NCBI RefSeq assembly: GCF_029581195.1
Contig: NZ_CP120737.1
Location: 4,751,001-4,815,000, forward strand
Origin: Solwaraspora sp. WMMD791
GTDB lineage: Bacteria > Actinomycetota > Actinomycetes > Mycobacteriales > Micromonosporaceae
DNA: 64,000 bases
Direction of reading: 5' to 3'
Shown one piece after another: positions 35,227-43,750 of the stretch. A program made the position numbers and the translations under genes. The notes below the pieces were generated by a model. That model ran no database searches and was not told the origin of the DNA. It worked only from the letters and a program-made list of their open reading frames with translations. The first letter of the stretch is position 1. Every line of letters starts with the position of its first letter.

Positions 35227-35997
35227 TCAGCGGAGGGCGGAGCGGGCGGAGAAGGTGATGCTGGCGAGCAGGAAGCCCCCGTTGACCACGGTGAACGCGG
35301 CGATCACCCAGACCGCCAGCGCCGGTGCGGCGGTCAGCACCACTCCGGCGACGAAGATCACCGCACCGTAGTCGCGGATCAGCTTCACCAGCCGTACGGG
35401 TAGCGAGGTCGAGGTGACCATGCTGGCCGCGTTCGGGCCGGCCTGCATCACCGAGGTCACCAGGTTCACCATCCAGGTGCCGGCGAACGCCGCGACCAGC
35501 CACACCGGGGTCGCCGGGGACTGCGCCACCGCGACCGTCGACAGTGCGGTGACCAGCGCGATCTGGGCGGCCACGTCGCAGAGTACGTCGACCCGGGCAC
35601 CGGCCCGGCTGGTCTGCCCGGTCACCCTGGCCAACTGACCGTCGGCACAGTCCAACGCGTACGCGATCTGCCAGCCGACCAGCGCGACCAGCCCGATCAG
35701 CCAGGCCGGCACGGACCCGGCGGCCACCGCGTCGGCGGACGTGATCACCGCGACCGACGCGGCCAGCCCGAGCAGCAGGTTCGCCACGGTCAGCACCGTC
35801 GGTGCCAGCCGCAGCCGGGCACCGGCGTACGCGAACACCGCGCCCAGCCGCTGGCTGACCGCCTCGCTGAACAGCCCACCCCCCCTGTTGGCCTGGTAGA
35901 AATCTGTCAGGAGCGGGACGGTAACGATCTGTTCACCTTGCGAAGCTGCTGAGGGCACCGAGGTATTCTGCCAGCCGCTCCTCGACGGCGGTCGCAT
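35227..35997 (-). CDS. CDP-alcohol phosphatidyltransferase family protein
   Basis: This membrane enzyme moves a substituted phosphate from a CDP-alcohol to another alcohol. The full signature D-x2-DG-x2-AR-x8-G-x3-D-x3-D is present as DCADGQLARVTGQTSRAGARVDVLCD. About six membrane segments flank it (LTVANLLLGLAASVAVI, AWLIGLVALVGWQIAYAL and others). The start is uncertain: an ATG at 35997 and a GTG at 35958 both lie inside the end of the upstream dehydrogenase gene, and conserved sequence starts near VTVPLLTDFYQANRGGGLF. It is the last gene of a three-gene operon that could make and use a CDP-activated polyol. Confidence 0.87.
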   Translation of the reverse strand: MRPPSRSGWQNTSVPSAASQGEQIVTVPLLTDFYQANRGGGLFSEAVSQRLGAVFAYAGARLRLAPTVLTVANLLLGLAASVAVITSADAVAAGSVPAWLIGLVALVGWQIAYALDCADGQLARVTGQTSRAGARVDVLCDVAAQIALVTALSTVAVAQSPATPVWLVAAFAGTWMVNLVTSVMQAGPNAASMVTSTSLPVRLVKLIRDYGAVIFVAGVVLTAAPALAVWVIAAFTVVNGGFLLASITFSARSALR

Positions 35998-37000
35998 CGA
36001 GGTGCAGGTGCTCCAGGATGGTGTACCGGTCCGGCCGGGTGTGCGGAGCGTGCCCGACGGCGGCGACGAAGTCGGCGTCGGACAGCCCCAGATCGGCCGG
36101 GCGCAGCGGTAGACCGTGCCGGCCCAGCGCCGCCGCCAGCTGGGCGAACCGCAGCCGGTCGCCCCGCAGGAACGTACAGAACAGCGCGCCGAGACCGACC
36201 TGCTCGCCGTGCGAGCCGGTGCCCGGGTACAGCAGATCGATGGCGTGCGAGATCTCGTGACAGCCGCCGCTGGCCGGCCGGCTCGACCCGCAGACCGCCA
36301 TCGCGATGCCGCCCAGGATCAGCGCCTCGGCGAGGGTGGTCAGGAATGCGTCGTCGCCGAGGCCGCCCGGGTGGTTGAGCAGCGCCTCGGCACCGGTGCG
36401 GGCCAGCGTCACGGCGAGACCGTCGATCGGTTCGTCGCGGACGGCGTGCGCCAGCTCCCAGTCGGCGACCGCGCTGATGTTGCTCAACGCGTCGCCGATG
36501 CCGGCCCGGGTCTGCCGGTCCGGGCCGTCGGAGACGAAGTCCAGGTCGACGACGATCGCCAGCGGGATGTGTACGCCGTACGAGCCGCGCCCGCCGTCAT
36601 GGTCCAGTGACGCCACCGGGGAGGCGATCCCGTCGTTGGCCAGGCTGGTCGCGACGCTCACCATCGGGATGGCGTACCGGGAGGCGGCGTACTTGGCGGT
36701 GTCGATGGTCTTGCCGCCGCCGATGCCGACCACCGCGTCGTAGGAGCGTTGCCGCAGCTTCTCGCCCAGCTCGTGGGCGGCCTGCAGGGTGCCGCCGGCG
36801 ACGGTGAACACGTCGGCGCGGCCGAGACCGGGAGCGATCAGTTCGGCGATCCGTTCCCCCTGGCCAGGGCCGACGACCACGGCGACCTCGCCGCCGCCGG
36901 AGATCCGTCGGTCGGCCAGCAGCGCGCCCAGGCCGGCGACCGCACCCCGGCGTACGTCGATGGCCAGTGGGGTGTGGACGGTACGGGCTAGTAGCGGCAT
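35933..37000 (-). CDS. Iron-containing alcohol dehydrogenase, glycerol-1-phosphate dehydrogenase-like (AraM/EgsA family)
   Basis: The 355-residue protein has an NAD(P) motif VGIGGGKTIDTAKYAA (residues 92-106) and SLANDGIASPVASL (119-132), a stretch diagnostic for the sn-glycerol-1-phosphate dehydrogenase/AraM branch of dehydroquinate-synthase-like enzymes. Metal ligands are Asp170 in GIGDALSN, His248/His252 in SGGCHEISHAIDLL and His264 in GSHGEQVGLG. Relatives reduce dihydroxyacetone phosphate to G1P, the archaeal-type lipid enantiomer. It overlaps the nucleotidyltransferase gene by 13 bp and the CDP-alcohol phosphotransferase gene by at least 26 bp, so the three act in one pathway. The actual substrate is not proven. 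Confidence 0.85.
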   Translation of the reverse strand: MPLLARTVHTPLAIDVRRGAVAGLGALLADRRISGGGEVAVVVGPGQGERIAELIAPGLGRADVFTVAGGTLQAAHELGEKLRQRSYDAVVGIGGGKTIDTAKYAASRYAIPMVSVATSLANDGIASPVASLDHDGGRGSYGVHIPLAIVVDLDFVSDGPDRQTRAGIGDALSNISAVADWELAHAVRDEPIDGLAVTLARTGAEALLNHPGGLGDDAFLTTLAEALILGGIAMAVCGSSRPASGGCHEISHAIDLLYPGTGSHGEQVGLGALFCTFLRGDRLRFAQLAAALGRHGLPLRPADLGLSDADFVAAVGHAPHTRPDRYTILEHLHLDATAVEERLAEYLGALSSFAR

Positions 37001-37719
37001 GCGATGTCCCGTGCCCTGGTCAGGTCGTCGTGGTTGTCCACCTCGACCCAGGCGACGTCGCCGATCGGGGCGCCGCGCACCTCGCCACCACGGTCGGCGT
37101 ACTCCTGGTAGCCGTCCTCGTAGTAGAGGTTCGGATCCCGCCGCCAGGTCGCCTCCAACGCCTCGGCGAGCCCGGCGGCGGCCGAGGACTCGATCAGGGT
37201 GGCACCGATGTACTCGCCGTGGGCCTGCGCCGGGTCCATCAGCTTGGTGATCCGGGTCAGCTGCCCGGCGTCGTCGAAGACGACCTTCATCTCCTCGTCG
37301 GCGAGCTTCTTCACGTCGTCGACGGCGAGCAGGATGCTCGGCCCCCGCCCGGTCAGCAGGGTCTGCTCGACGCTGGCCGGGTGCACGGTGTCGCCGTTGA
37401 CCAGCAGGGCACCGGCGGCGAAGTGGTCGCGGGCCAGCCACAGCGAGTACGCGTTGTTCCACTCCTCGGCCCGGTCGTTGTGCACCAGGGTCAGCGCTAC
37501 GCCGTGGCGGGCCTGCAGGTCGGCCTGGCGGGCGCGGACGGCGTCGGCGGCGTAGCCGACCACCACGACCACGTCGGTGAGCCCGGCGGCGGCGAGGTTA
37601 CGCAGCCCGATGTCCAGGATCGTGGTCTCCCCGTCGACCGGCACCAGTGCCTTCGGCAGGGTGTCGGTGTACGGGCGTAGTCGCCGGCCCGCTCCGGCGG
37701 CGAGCACGAGACCGATCAT
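36988..37719 (-). CDS. Sugar/alditol-phosphate nucleotidyltransferase (CTP-type likely)
   Basis: The 243-residue protein starts MIGLVLAAGAGRRLRPYTDTLPKALVPVDGETTILD, the NTP-transferase signature (LAAGxGxRLxPxT...PK). LLVNGDTVHPA supplies the catalytic metal-binding Asp and the C-terminus contains VAWVEVDNHDDLTRARDI. The family includes choline-, inositol- and glycerol-phosphate cytidylyltransferases. As the first gene of an operon with a G1P-dehydrogenase-like and a CDP-alcohol phosphotransferase gene it probably makes the CDP-activated intermediate. CTP preference is inferred from context only. Confidence 0.85.
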   Translation of the reverse strand: MIGLVLAAGAGRRLRPYTDTLPKALVPVDGETTILDIGLRNLAAAGLTDVVVVVGYAADAVRARQADLQARHGVALTLVHNDRAEEWNNAYSLWLARDHFAAGALLVNGDTVHPASVEQTLLTGRGPSILLAVDDVKKLADEEMKVVFDDAGQLTRITKLMDPAQAHGEYIGATLIESSAAAGLAEALEATWRRDPNLYYEDGYQEYADRGGEVRGAPIGDVAWVEVDNHDDLTRARDIACRY

Positions 37720-37774
37720 CAGGCGGTCCTCCTGGTAAGGGGTGGGGTGTGGGGTACCGGTGGAGGATAGCGGC

Positions 37775-38614
37775 TCAGCCGGGGAGCGCAGCGAGGTCGG
37801 CGAGCAGGGTCACCCGCTGGTCCGGGTCCAGTGCCTGGTAGGGCCCGGCCGCCCGCCGGTCGGTCTCCTGCTCGATGGCGAGCCGGGCGGGTCCGGGCGG
37901 CAGGTCGATGATGCTGCGGGAGGTGTGCCCGGCGGCTGTCCACGCGGCGGCGTGCGCGTCGGCCCGGTGGTAGCGCAGCGCGCAGAGCCGATTCAGCAGC
38001 AGCACCCCGGCCGGGGTCCCTTCCGGTTCGTACGGTGGGGCGACGGCACCGAAGGCGTCCTGGCCGTCGTTCGGGTCCTGACCGTCGGCCGTCGGTTGAC
38101 CGTCGGCCGTCGGCCGAGCGTCGGTGGCCGGCTGGTGATCGGAGTCGGTGCCGGTCAGCGCGGCGGCCAGCAGCCGGCCGGTGAGGTCGACCAGCCGCGC
38201 CAGCCGGCTGGCGTGTTCGCTGCCCCAGATCGTCGCGGTCACCTCGGCGTGCAGCGCGTACAGGTCGGTCAGGTAGGCGCCGCCGCGTTCGGTGGCCCGA
38301 AGCGCGCCGTCCGGGTGGCGTACCACCATGCCGTAGGCGACCTGCTTGTCGAGGACCCGCTGGCAGCTCGCCGGGTCGTGGTAACGGGTGACGGCGGCGA
38401 AGCCGGCGGCGGCGACCAGTCCGCCGGGGGCGGCGAGTCGGGTACGCAGATCGATGAGGAACCCGACGGCGGCCGGTCCGCCGTACCGTTGCTGCAGTTC
38501 GGTGCCGGCGCTGGCGGCGGCGGTCATCGCCGCGCGGTAGACCCGGTCCACGGCGGGTGCGGTGAGCGCGGCGCACCGGTGGCCGGGCAGCCACAGTTGG
38601 TCGGCGCTGCTCAC
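37775..38614 (-). CDS. Conserved actinobacterial protein (SCO6745-like), unknown function
   Basis: The 279-residue protein is Ala/Arg-rich and helical. It has a winged-helix-like N-terminal part (HDPASCQRVLDKQVAYGMVVRHPDGALRATERGGAYL) and a C-terminal RYHRADAHAAAWTAAGHT segment. The latter is reminiscent of the actinobacterial SCO6745 family, which is uncharacterised. Residues 155-175 hold a short tandem repeat (PTADGQPTADGQDPNDGQ), variable in nature. The GTG at 38614 overlaps the stop of the Nudix gene by GTGA, so the two are co-translated. Confidence 0.68.
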   Translation of the reverse strand: MSSADQLWLPGHRCAALTAPAVDRVYRAAMTAAASAGTELQQRYGGPAAVGFLIDLRTRLAAPGGLVAAAGFAAVTRYHDPASCQRVLDKQVAYGMVVRHPDGALRATERGGAYLTDLYALHAEVTATIWGSEHASRLARLVDLTGRLLAAALTGTDSDHQPATDARPTADGQPTADGQDPNDGQDAFGAVAPPYEPEGTPAGVLLLNRLCALRYHRADAHAAAWTAAGHTSRSIIDLPPGPARLAIEQETDRRAAGPYQALDPDQRVTLLADLAALPG

Positions 38615-39087
38615 AGGCCCAGGGTGCGCAGGACGGCGAAGCCGTTGTCGGCTATCCGGCGGATCAGGCCGTCGTTGACGTCGGCCGACTCGTCGAGGAC
38701 GTCGAGTTCGTCGGCGCGCAGCCAGCGGAACTCGGTGTGCTTGCCGGGCTCGAGGACGGGGTGGGCCAGGTCGCCGTCGACCCGTACCAGGTAGTCGACC
38801 TCGACCCGGGCGATGCCGTCGTCGCCGACGTAGCGGTACTCACCGACCTCGGCCAGGATCTGGGCGACCCGCCACCCGGTTTCTTCCTGTACCTCCCGGT
38901 GCAGGGTGTCGAGCAGGGTTTCGCCCGGTTCGACGTGGCCGCCGACGATGTCCCAGGTGTCGGGGAAGAGCCGCCGGTACGGCGACCGGCGCTGAAAGAA
39001 GATCCGGCCGTCGTCGTCGACGATCAGCGCTGCGGCGCACCGCAGCGGCTGGCCGGGTGCGTCCCGCTCAGGGGGTGGGGCGGACAC
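38611..39087 (-). CDS. Nudix hydrolase
   Basis: The 158-residue protein contains the full Nudix box GHVEPGETLLDTLHREVQEETGW (G-x5-E-x7-REVxEExGW). The box follows FFQRRSPYRRLFPDTWDIVGG, the segment of 8-oxo-dGTP or isopentenyl-type Nudix enzymes, and VDYLVRVDGD comes after it. Substrate is not predictable. It overlaps the next gene by GTGA. The GTG at 39087 lies 141 bp from the divergent CBS-domain gene. Confidence 0.9.
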   Translation of the reverse strand: MSAPPPERDAPGQPLRCAAALIVDDDGRIFFQRRSPYRRLFPDTWDIVGGHVEPGETLLDTLHREVQEETGWRVAQILAEVGEYRYVGDDGIARVEVDYLVRVDGDLAHPVLEPGKHTEFRWLRADELDVLDESADVNDGLIRRIADNGFAVLRTLGL

Positions 39088-39230
39088 GTCTGTGACAGTA
39101 GCGATCCGCCCCGGGGAAGAACCAGGACGAGCGGCGGACCGCCCGGCGCAGCGGACGGGTCAGGCTCTTGTGGACCGCCCGGATGCAGGTCACGATGTCC
39201 GTACCGTGCATTTTCGGGAGGTGATGCGTG

Positions 39231-39704
39231 ATGCGCGTCGAAGATGTCATGTCCCGCCGGATCTTGATGGTTGGTCCCGATCACACGTTGCGGCAGGCCG
39301 CGCAGATGATGGCCGCCCGGCGGATCGGATCGGTGGTGGTGGCCGATCCCGATTCGCAGGGCATCGGCATCATGACCGAGCGCGACGTGCTGTACGCCGT
39401 CGGTGCCGGACTCGATCCCGACGTCGAACCCACCCGGGCCCACCTGACCTGGGACGTGGTCTACGCCGGGCCGGACACGACGCTGACCGAGGCGGCGCAG
39501 GCGATGGTCAGGGGCGGCTTCCGACATCTGGTGGTGCTCGACGACGGCGAGGTCGTCGGCGTGGTGTCGGTTCGGGACCTGCTCAAGGTCTGGACCGTCG
39601 ACCGGACCGTCGACCGGACCGTCGCCGATCCCGGCGCTGCCCCGGGCGCTGCCCCGGTGGTGCCGGTGAGTGTCCTGCCACACCAGCCGGAGGCGATCGG
39701 CTGA
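39231..39704 (+). CDS. Two-CBS-domain protein
   Basis: The 157-residue protein has two CBS motifs: MRVEDVMSRRILMVGPDHTLRQAAQMMAARRIGSVVVADPDSQGIGIMTERDVL and LTWDVVYAGPDTTLTEAAQAMVRGGFRHLVVLDDGEVVGVVSVRDLLKV. Such pairs form a Bateman module that binds adenine nucleotides. The C-terminus is a short Pro/Ala-rich tail after TVDRTVDRTVADPG, a tiny tandem repeat. GTG 39228 and ATG 39231 both follow GGGAGG; I chose the ATG. An aminotransferase gene follows after 21 bp and may be co-transcribed. Confidence 0.88.
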   Translation: MRVEDVMSRRILMVGPDHTLRQAAQMMAARRIGSVVVADPDSQGIGIMTERDVLYAVGAGLDPDVEPTRAHLTWDVVYAGPDTTLTEAAQAMVRGGFRHLVVLDDGEVVGVVSVRDLLKVWTVDRTVDRTVADPGAAPGAAPVVPVSVLPHQPEAIG

Positions 39705-39725
39705 TCGCGTCGTACGCTGGCAGCC

Positions 39726-40823
39726 ATGAGCGCCGAGCAGCTGATCTCCTTCGCCCGTGGGGCGCCCTCGCTGGACATCGTCGACATCGACGGGCTGAAG
39801 GCCGCCGCCGGGCGGGCCTTCGACGCCGATCCGGCCGGGGTGACCGCGTACGGTACCTCCGTCGGTTACCTTCCGCTGCGCCGCTGGATCGCCGACAAGC
39901 ACGGGGTAGCGCCGGAGCAGGTGCTGGTCACCAACGGTTCCCTGCAGGCCGACGCGTTCCTCTTCGACCACCTGGTGCAGCCGGGCGACGCGGTGGTGGT
40001 CGAACGGCCGACCTACGACCGGACGCTGCTCAACCTGCGTCAGCTCGGTGCGCAGGTGCACCCGGTCACGATCGAGTCGGACGGGCTGGACACCGACGAG
40101 CTGCGCAAGCTGCTGGAGTCCGGGGTCCGGCCGAAGCTGGCGCACATCATTCCGAACTACCAGAACCCGGCCGGGGTGACCCTGTCGGCGGCGAAGCGAC
40201 GGGCACTGCTGGAACTGGCGGTCGAGTTCGGCTTCACCATCTTCGAGGACGACCCGTACGCCGACATCCGGTTCCGGGGCGAGGCGCTGCCGTCGATGCT
40301 CTCGCTGGACACCGACGGTGTGGTGGTGCACGCCTCCAGTTTCACCAAGACCGTCTGCCCGGGGGTCCGGGTCGGCTACCTGGTCGGCGAGGCCGGGCTG
40401 ATCAAGACGATCGCCGGGCGGGCCACCAACCTCTACATCTCGCCGGGCATGGTGGCGCAGGCGATCGTGCACCAGTTCTGCGTCTCCGGCGACCTGGACC
40501 GGTCGATCGCCACCGTGCGTACCGCGCTGTCCGAGCGGGCCCGGGTGCTGGGCGAGTCGCTGCGCAAGCACATCCCAGGGGTACGGTTCACCGAGCCGGA
40601 CGGCGGCTACTTCCTGTGGGTCGAGTTGCCCGACGACGTGGCGGTCGACGCGTTGGTGCCGGCGGCGGCGCAGCGCGGCGTCGCTGTGGTCAAGGGCAGC
40701 GACTTCCTGCTGTCCGGCGGTGACCATGCGCTGCGCCTGGCCTACTCGGCGGTGACGGTCGACCAGATCGACGAAGGCGTCCGCCGGCTGGCCGAGGCGG
40801 TCGACGAGGTACGCGGGGCGTAG
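39726..40823 (+). CDS. PLP-dependent aminotransferase (2-aminoadipate aminotransferase-like)
   Basis: The 365-residue fold-type I aminotransferase begins MSAEQLISFARGAPSLDIVDI, with YGTSVGYLPLRRWIADKHG (substrate region) and the PLP-binding lysine in SSFTKTVCPGVRVGYLVG. IIPNYQNPAGVTLSAAKRRALLELAVEFGFTIFEDDPYADIRF is typical of the MocR/LysN branch but without the HTH domain of MocR regulators. Substrate is probably a branched or aliphatic amino acid. It starts 21 bp after the CBS gene. Confidence 0.9.
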   Translation: MSAEQLISFARGAPSLDIVDIDGLKAAAGRAFDADPAGVTAYGTSVGYLPLRRWIADKHGVAPEQVLVTNGSLQADAFLFDHLVQPGDAVVVERPTYDRTLLNLRQLGAQVHPVTIESDGLDTDELRKLLESGVRPKLAHIIPNYQNPAGVTLSAAKRRALLELAVEFGFTIFEDDPYADIRFRGEALPSMLSLDTDGVVVHASSFTKTVCPGVRVGYLVGEAGLIKTIAGRATNLYISPGMVAQAIVHQFCVSGDLDRSIATVRTALSERARVLGESLRKHIPGVRFTEPDGGYFLWVELPDDVAVDALVPAAAQRGVAVVKGSDFLLSGGDHALRLAYSAVTVDQIDEGVRRLAEAVDEVRGA

Positions 40824-40842
40824 CTTCACGAGTTTTCGGATC

Positions 40843-40877
40843 ACGCCCCCGGTGCCCGCGAAGGGCGCCGGGGGCGT
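40843..40877 (+). terminator. GC-rich hairpin after the aminotransferase gene
   Basis: ACGCCCCCGG (40843-40852) pairs perfectly with CCGGGGGCGT (40868-40877), 20 bp after the aminotransferase stop. No T-run follows. Confidence 0.65.
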
Positions 40878-40942
40878 GTCGTGTGGTGGTTTCCTGTTTC
40901 TCAGGACGGCTGCCGTGCGGGCACCGGGAGGGAGGCGGGCTG

Positions 40943-42094
40943 ATGGCGGATTCCGCTGGCGGGCAGCCGCGATGGCCAGATGGCGGCAGCAGCCGGGCCC
41001 TGTCGCGGGCCTGGACGGCCCCGGTACGGGCGGTCAGCCGGATGCTGCACTCCACCGAGACCGGGCCGGAGCCGGAGCCGGAGCCGCTACCGGAGCGCAG
41101 CGGGATCGTCGACTGTGCGCTCTACATCGACGGGGTCCGCCAGCCCGGATCGTGGCAGCATCCCGAGGCGTTGGCGACCGCCCGGCAGGAGACCAACGCC
41201 TTCGTCTGGCTGGGGCTGCACGAGCCGAGCCTGGCGGAGATGGCCGGCATCGCCGACACGTACGGACTGCACGAGCTGGCGGTGGAGGACGCGGTCAAGG
41301 CCGAGCAGCGGCCGAAGCTGGAGCAGTTCGGCGAGGTCAACTTCCTGGTGCTGCGGACCGCCCGGTACGTCGACCACGAGAAACTGACCGGCGACTCGGA
41401 AGTGGTCGAGACCGGCCAGGTGATGCTCTTCATCGGGCGGGGGTTCGTGATCAGCGTGCGGCACGGCGACGCCTGCCGCCTGTCGCCGGTGCGGGCCGAT
41501 CTGGAACGCAACCGGGAGCTGATGACGCAGGGGCCGTGGGCGGTGGCGTACGCGGTGACCGACCGGGTGGTGGACCTCTACCTGGAAGTGGTCGACCGGA
41601 TCGAGACCGATCTGGAGACCGTCGAGGCGGACGTGTTCTCGCCGGAGGCCAGCGACAAGGTGCACGAGATCTACCAGTTGAAGCGCGAGCTGGTCGAGTT
41701 CAAGCGCACGGTGGCCCCGTTGCAGCGGCCGATGATGACCTTGACGGCCGAGATCAACGAGGAGGTGCCGGCGGAGGTCCGCCGCTACTTCCGCGACGTG
41801 CAGGACCATCTCAGCCGGGTCGTCGAGCAGATCAACGCGTACGACGACCTGCTGAACTCGATTCTGCAGGCCCGGTTGGCGCAGGTGACCGTGGCGCAGA
41901 ACAACGACATGCGCAAGATCGCGGCCTGGGCCGGTATCGCGGCGGTGTGGACCGCACTGGCCGGGATCTACGGCATGAACTTCGAGTTCATGCCGGAGAC
42001 GGACTGGAAGTTCGGCTACCCGATCGTGCTCGCGTTGATGCTGAGCATCTCCCTGGTGCTGTACCGGTCGTTCCGGCGTAACGGCTGGCTCTGA
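40943..42094 (+). CDS. corA: Magnesium/cobalt transporter CorA
   Basis: The 383-residue protein has the CorA selectivity signature GMN in AGIYGMNFEFMPE near the C-terminus, within two membrane segments (IAAWAGIAAVWTALAGIYGMN and YPIVLALMLSISLVLYRSF). A long cytoplasmic domain with VWLGLHEPSLAEMAGIADTYGLHELAVEDAVKAEQRPK and a coiled stalk of helices precedes them. It forms a pentameric divalent cation channel. The N-terminal 55 residues are Pro/Glu-rich (EPEPEPEPLPE). The ATG at 40943 follows GGGAGG. Confidence 0.94.
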   Translation: MADSAGGQPRWPDGGSSRALSRAWTAPVRAVSRMLHSTETGPEPEPEPLPERSGIVDCALYIDGVRQPGSWQHPEALATARQETNAFVWLGLHEPSLAEMAGIADTYGLHELAVEDAVKAEQRPKLEQFGEVNFLVLRTARYVDHEKLTGDSEVVETGQVMLFIGRGFVISVRHGDACRLSPVRADLERNRELMTQGPWAVAYAVTDRVVDLYLEVVDRIETDLETVEADVFSPEASDKVHEIYQLKRELVEFKRTVAPLQRPMMTLTAEINEEVPAEVRRYFRDVQDHLSRVVEQINAYDDLLNSILQARLAQVTVAQNNDMRKIAAWAGIAAVWTALAGIYGMNFEFMPETDWKFGYPIVLALMLSISLVLYRSFRRNGWL

Positions 42095-42118
42095 CTCCGG
42101 TCAACGCCCGGCCGGCGC

Positions 42119-42172
42119 GGACTGCGACACGACGGCGGACTGCGACACGACCGCGGACTGCGACACGACCGC
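42119..42172. repeat. Three tandem 18-bp units
   Basis: GGACTGCGACACGACSGC (S = G or C) is repeated at 42119-42136, 42137-42154 and 42155-42172, the last two identical. It lies between convergent corA and the 42273-42941 gene. Confidence 0.85.
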
Positions 42173-42224
42173 GGGCCGGCAGCGGACAGGTGGTCCGCGG
42201 CCGGCCCGCCGAGCGGTGCCGGTC

Positions 42225-42296
42225 TCGGGCAGCGCCGGTGGTCGACCCTCGGGCAGCGCCGGTGGTCGACCCTCAGTTGGCGCCGGTGGTCGACGA
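42225..42296. repeat. Tandem 24-bp units running into the 3' end of a gene
   Basis: Units at 42225-42248 and 42249-42272 are identical, and a diverged third at 42273-42296 codes for the final residues and stop of the reverse-strand gene. It is an unstable-looking array directly downstream of that gene. Confidence 0.75.
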
Positions 42297-42941
42297 CGGC
42301 GACGGGTTCGCCGTCGACGAGTTGGTGCCGGGCATCGGGCTGGGGACGGCCGAGGCGTCGGTGGCGTTGCTGGCGGCTCGCATCGAGTCCAGTGCCTGGC
42401 CCGGGTCGTACTCCTCCCACTGGGCGGCGCGTCGACGGCGTACCGCCATCGTGCCGAGCGCACCGGCGGCCGCCAGCAGGCCGACGATCATCGGCCACCG
42501 ACGGCGGCCGGCGTCCTTGCCGCGACCGGGAGTGAAGCGCGAGTTCTTCGCGCGGGTCTTCATCGCCTTGGCCTTCACGGCCTTGGTGCGTCCGGTGGAC
42601 TTGGCGGCCGCCATCGCCCGCATCCCGGATTTTCTCGCTGCCAACATGTTCGTCGCCTTAGCCTTCCTGGTCGCCCGGCCGGCCTGGCGGGCACCGTCTG
42701 CGGCGGCCACCGCCAGCGGCGCCAGCGTGGCCATGGTCCGGGTCATGCCCTGCGATGCCGAGTCGCGCATCCGGTCGGCGGTCGGCCCGACCGCTGTCCG
42801 GGCGGCGTGGATCCGTGGGCCGACGGTGGCGCCGACGCCCCCGGCCGCATGCGTCGCCGCCTGCATGAAATGATCAAGGCTCTCGCCGAGCTCCGCTCGG
42901 ACGAGGTCCCGCCGCCTGGCCCGCCTGGAGATCCTCAACAC
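42273..42941 (-). CDS. Basic Ala/Lys/Arg-rich membrane-anchored protein of unknown function
   Basis: This 222-residue protein starts at GTG 42941 after AGGAGG. The first 85 residues are helical (YtxH-like amphipathic Ala segments such as GESLDHFMQAATHAAGGVGATVGPRIHAARTAVGPTADRMRD). Then comes a highly basic Lys/Arg/Ala stretch (residues 90-150, KAKATNMLAARKSG and KAVKAKAMKTRAKNSR), one membrane segment (MIVGLLAAAGALGTMAV) and a low-complexity Ser/Pro/Asn C-terminus. It belongs to no activity I recognise. It is divergent from the cyclophilin gene. Confidence 0.7.
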   Translation of the reverse strand: MLRISRRARRRDLVRAELGESLDHFMQAATHAAGGVGATVGPRIHAARTAVGPTADRMRDSASQGMTRTMATLAPLAVAAADGARQAGRATRKAKATNMLAARKSGMRAMAAAKSTGRTKAVKAKAMKTRAKNSRFTPGRGKDAGRRRWPMIVGLLAAAGALGTMAVRRRRAAQWEEYDPGQALDSMRAASNATDASAVPSPMPGTNSSTANPSPSSTTGAN

Positions 42942-43061
42942 CGCTGCCTACCTCCTGTGCTGTCGTTACGCCGTCATCCTCCACCTTCGGGTGCCTCCGT
43001 GTAGCCGGATCGGGCACATGGGAGGATTCGCATGGAACTGACCAACAACTGAGGAGTACCC

Positions 43062-43589
43062 GTGGCTGAGGCTGTCTACGCCACCTTGCACACCAATCAC
43101 GGACCGATCCGGTTGGAGCTGTTCGCCAACCACGCACCGAAGACGGTCCGCAACTTCGTCGAACTCGCCGAGGGAACCCGTGAGTACACGGACCCGCGCA
43201 CCGGTCAGCCGGGTAGCGGTCCGTACTACGACGGCACCATCTCGCACCGTGTGATCAGCGGGTTCATGGTCCAGATGGGCGACCCGACCGGCACCGGCCG
43301 GGGCGGCCCGGGCTACACGTTCGCCGACGAGTTCCACCCGGAGCTGCGGTTCGACCGGCCGTACCTGTTGGCGATGGCGAACGCCGGGCCGGGCACCAAC
43401 GGTTCGCAGTTCTTCATCACCGTCAGCCCGACGCCGCACCTGAACAACCGGCACACCATCTTCGGTCAGGTCGCGGACCAGGACTCGGTGAAGGTCGTCG
43501 ACTCGATCGCCACCACCGCCACGAACCCGGCGGACCGTCCGCTCAGCGACGTCGTGATCAACCGGGTGGAGATCGAACGGGTCGGCTGA
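43062..43589 (+). CDS. Peptidyl-prolyl cis-trans isomerase (cyclophilin type)
   Basis: The 175-residue protein is one cyclophilin domain with [32 protein letters not shown] (the Arg and FMVQMGD of the active site) and FLVLRT-free core [35 protein letters not shown], here as [19 protein letters not shown]. It has no signal peptide, so it acts in the cytoplasm on proline bonds of folding proteins. It starts at GTG 43062. Confidence 0.95.
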   Translation: [175 protein letters not shown]

Positions 43590-43750
43590 CCTGTCGAGAC
43601 CGGGCCGACCGCCCGTCGCCGCCCGACCGTCCAGTTGATCATGGCGGCGGCGGGTCGGCGGCCCGGCAGGTAACCTTGGCGTTCATGGAGACGCACCGGG
43701 ACTCCGACGGCCGACGTCGGCGCAGCGAGGTGGCGCGATGAGTGATCGCG

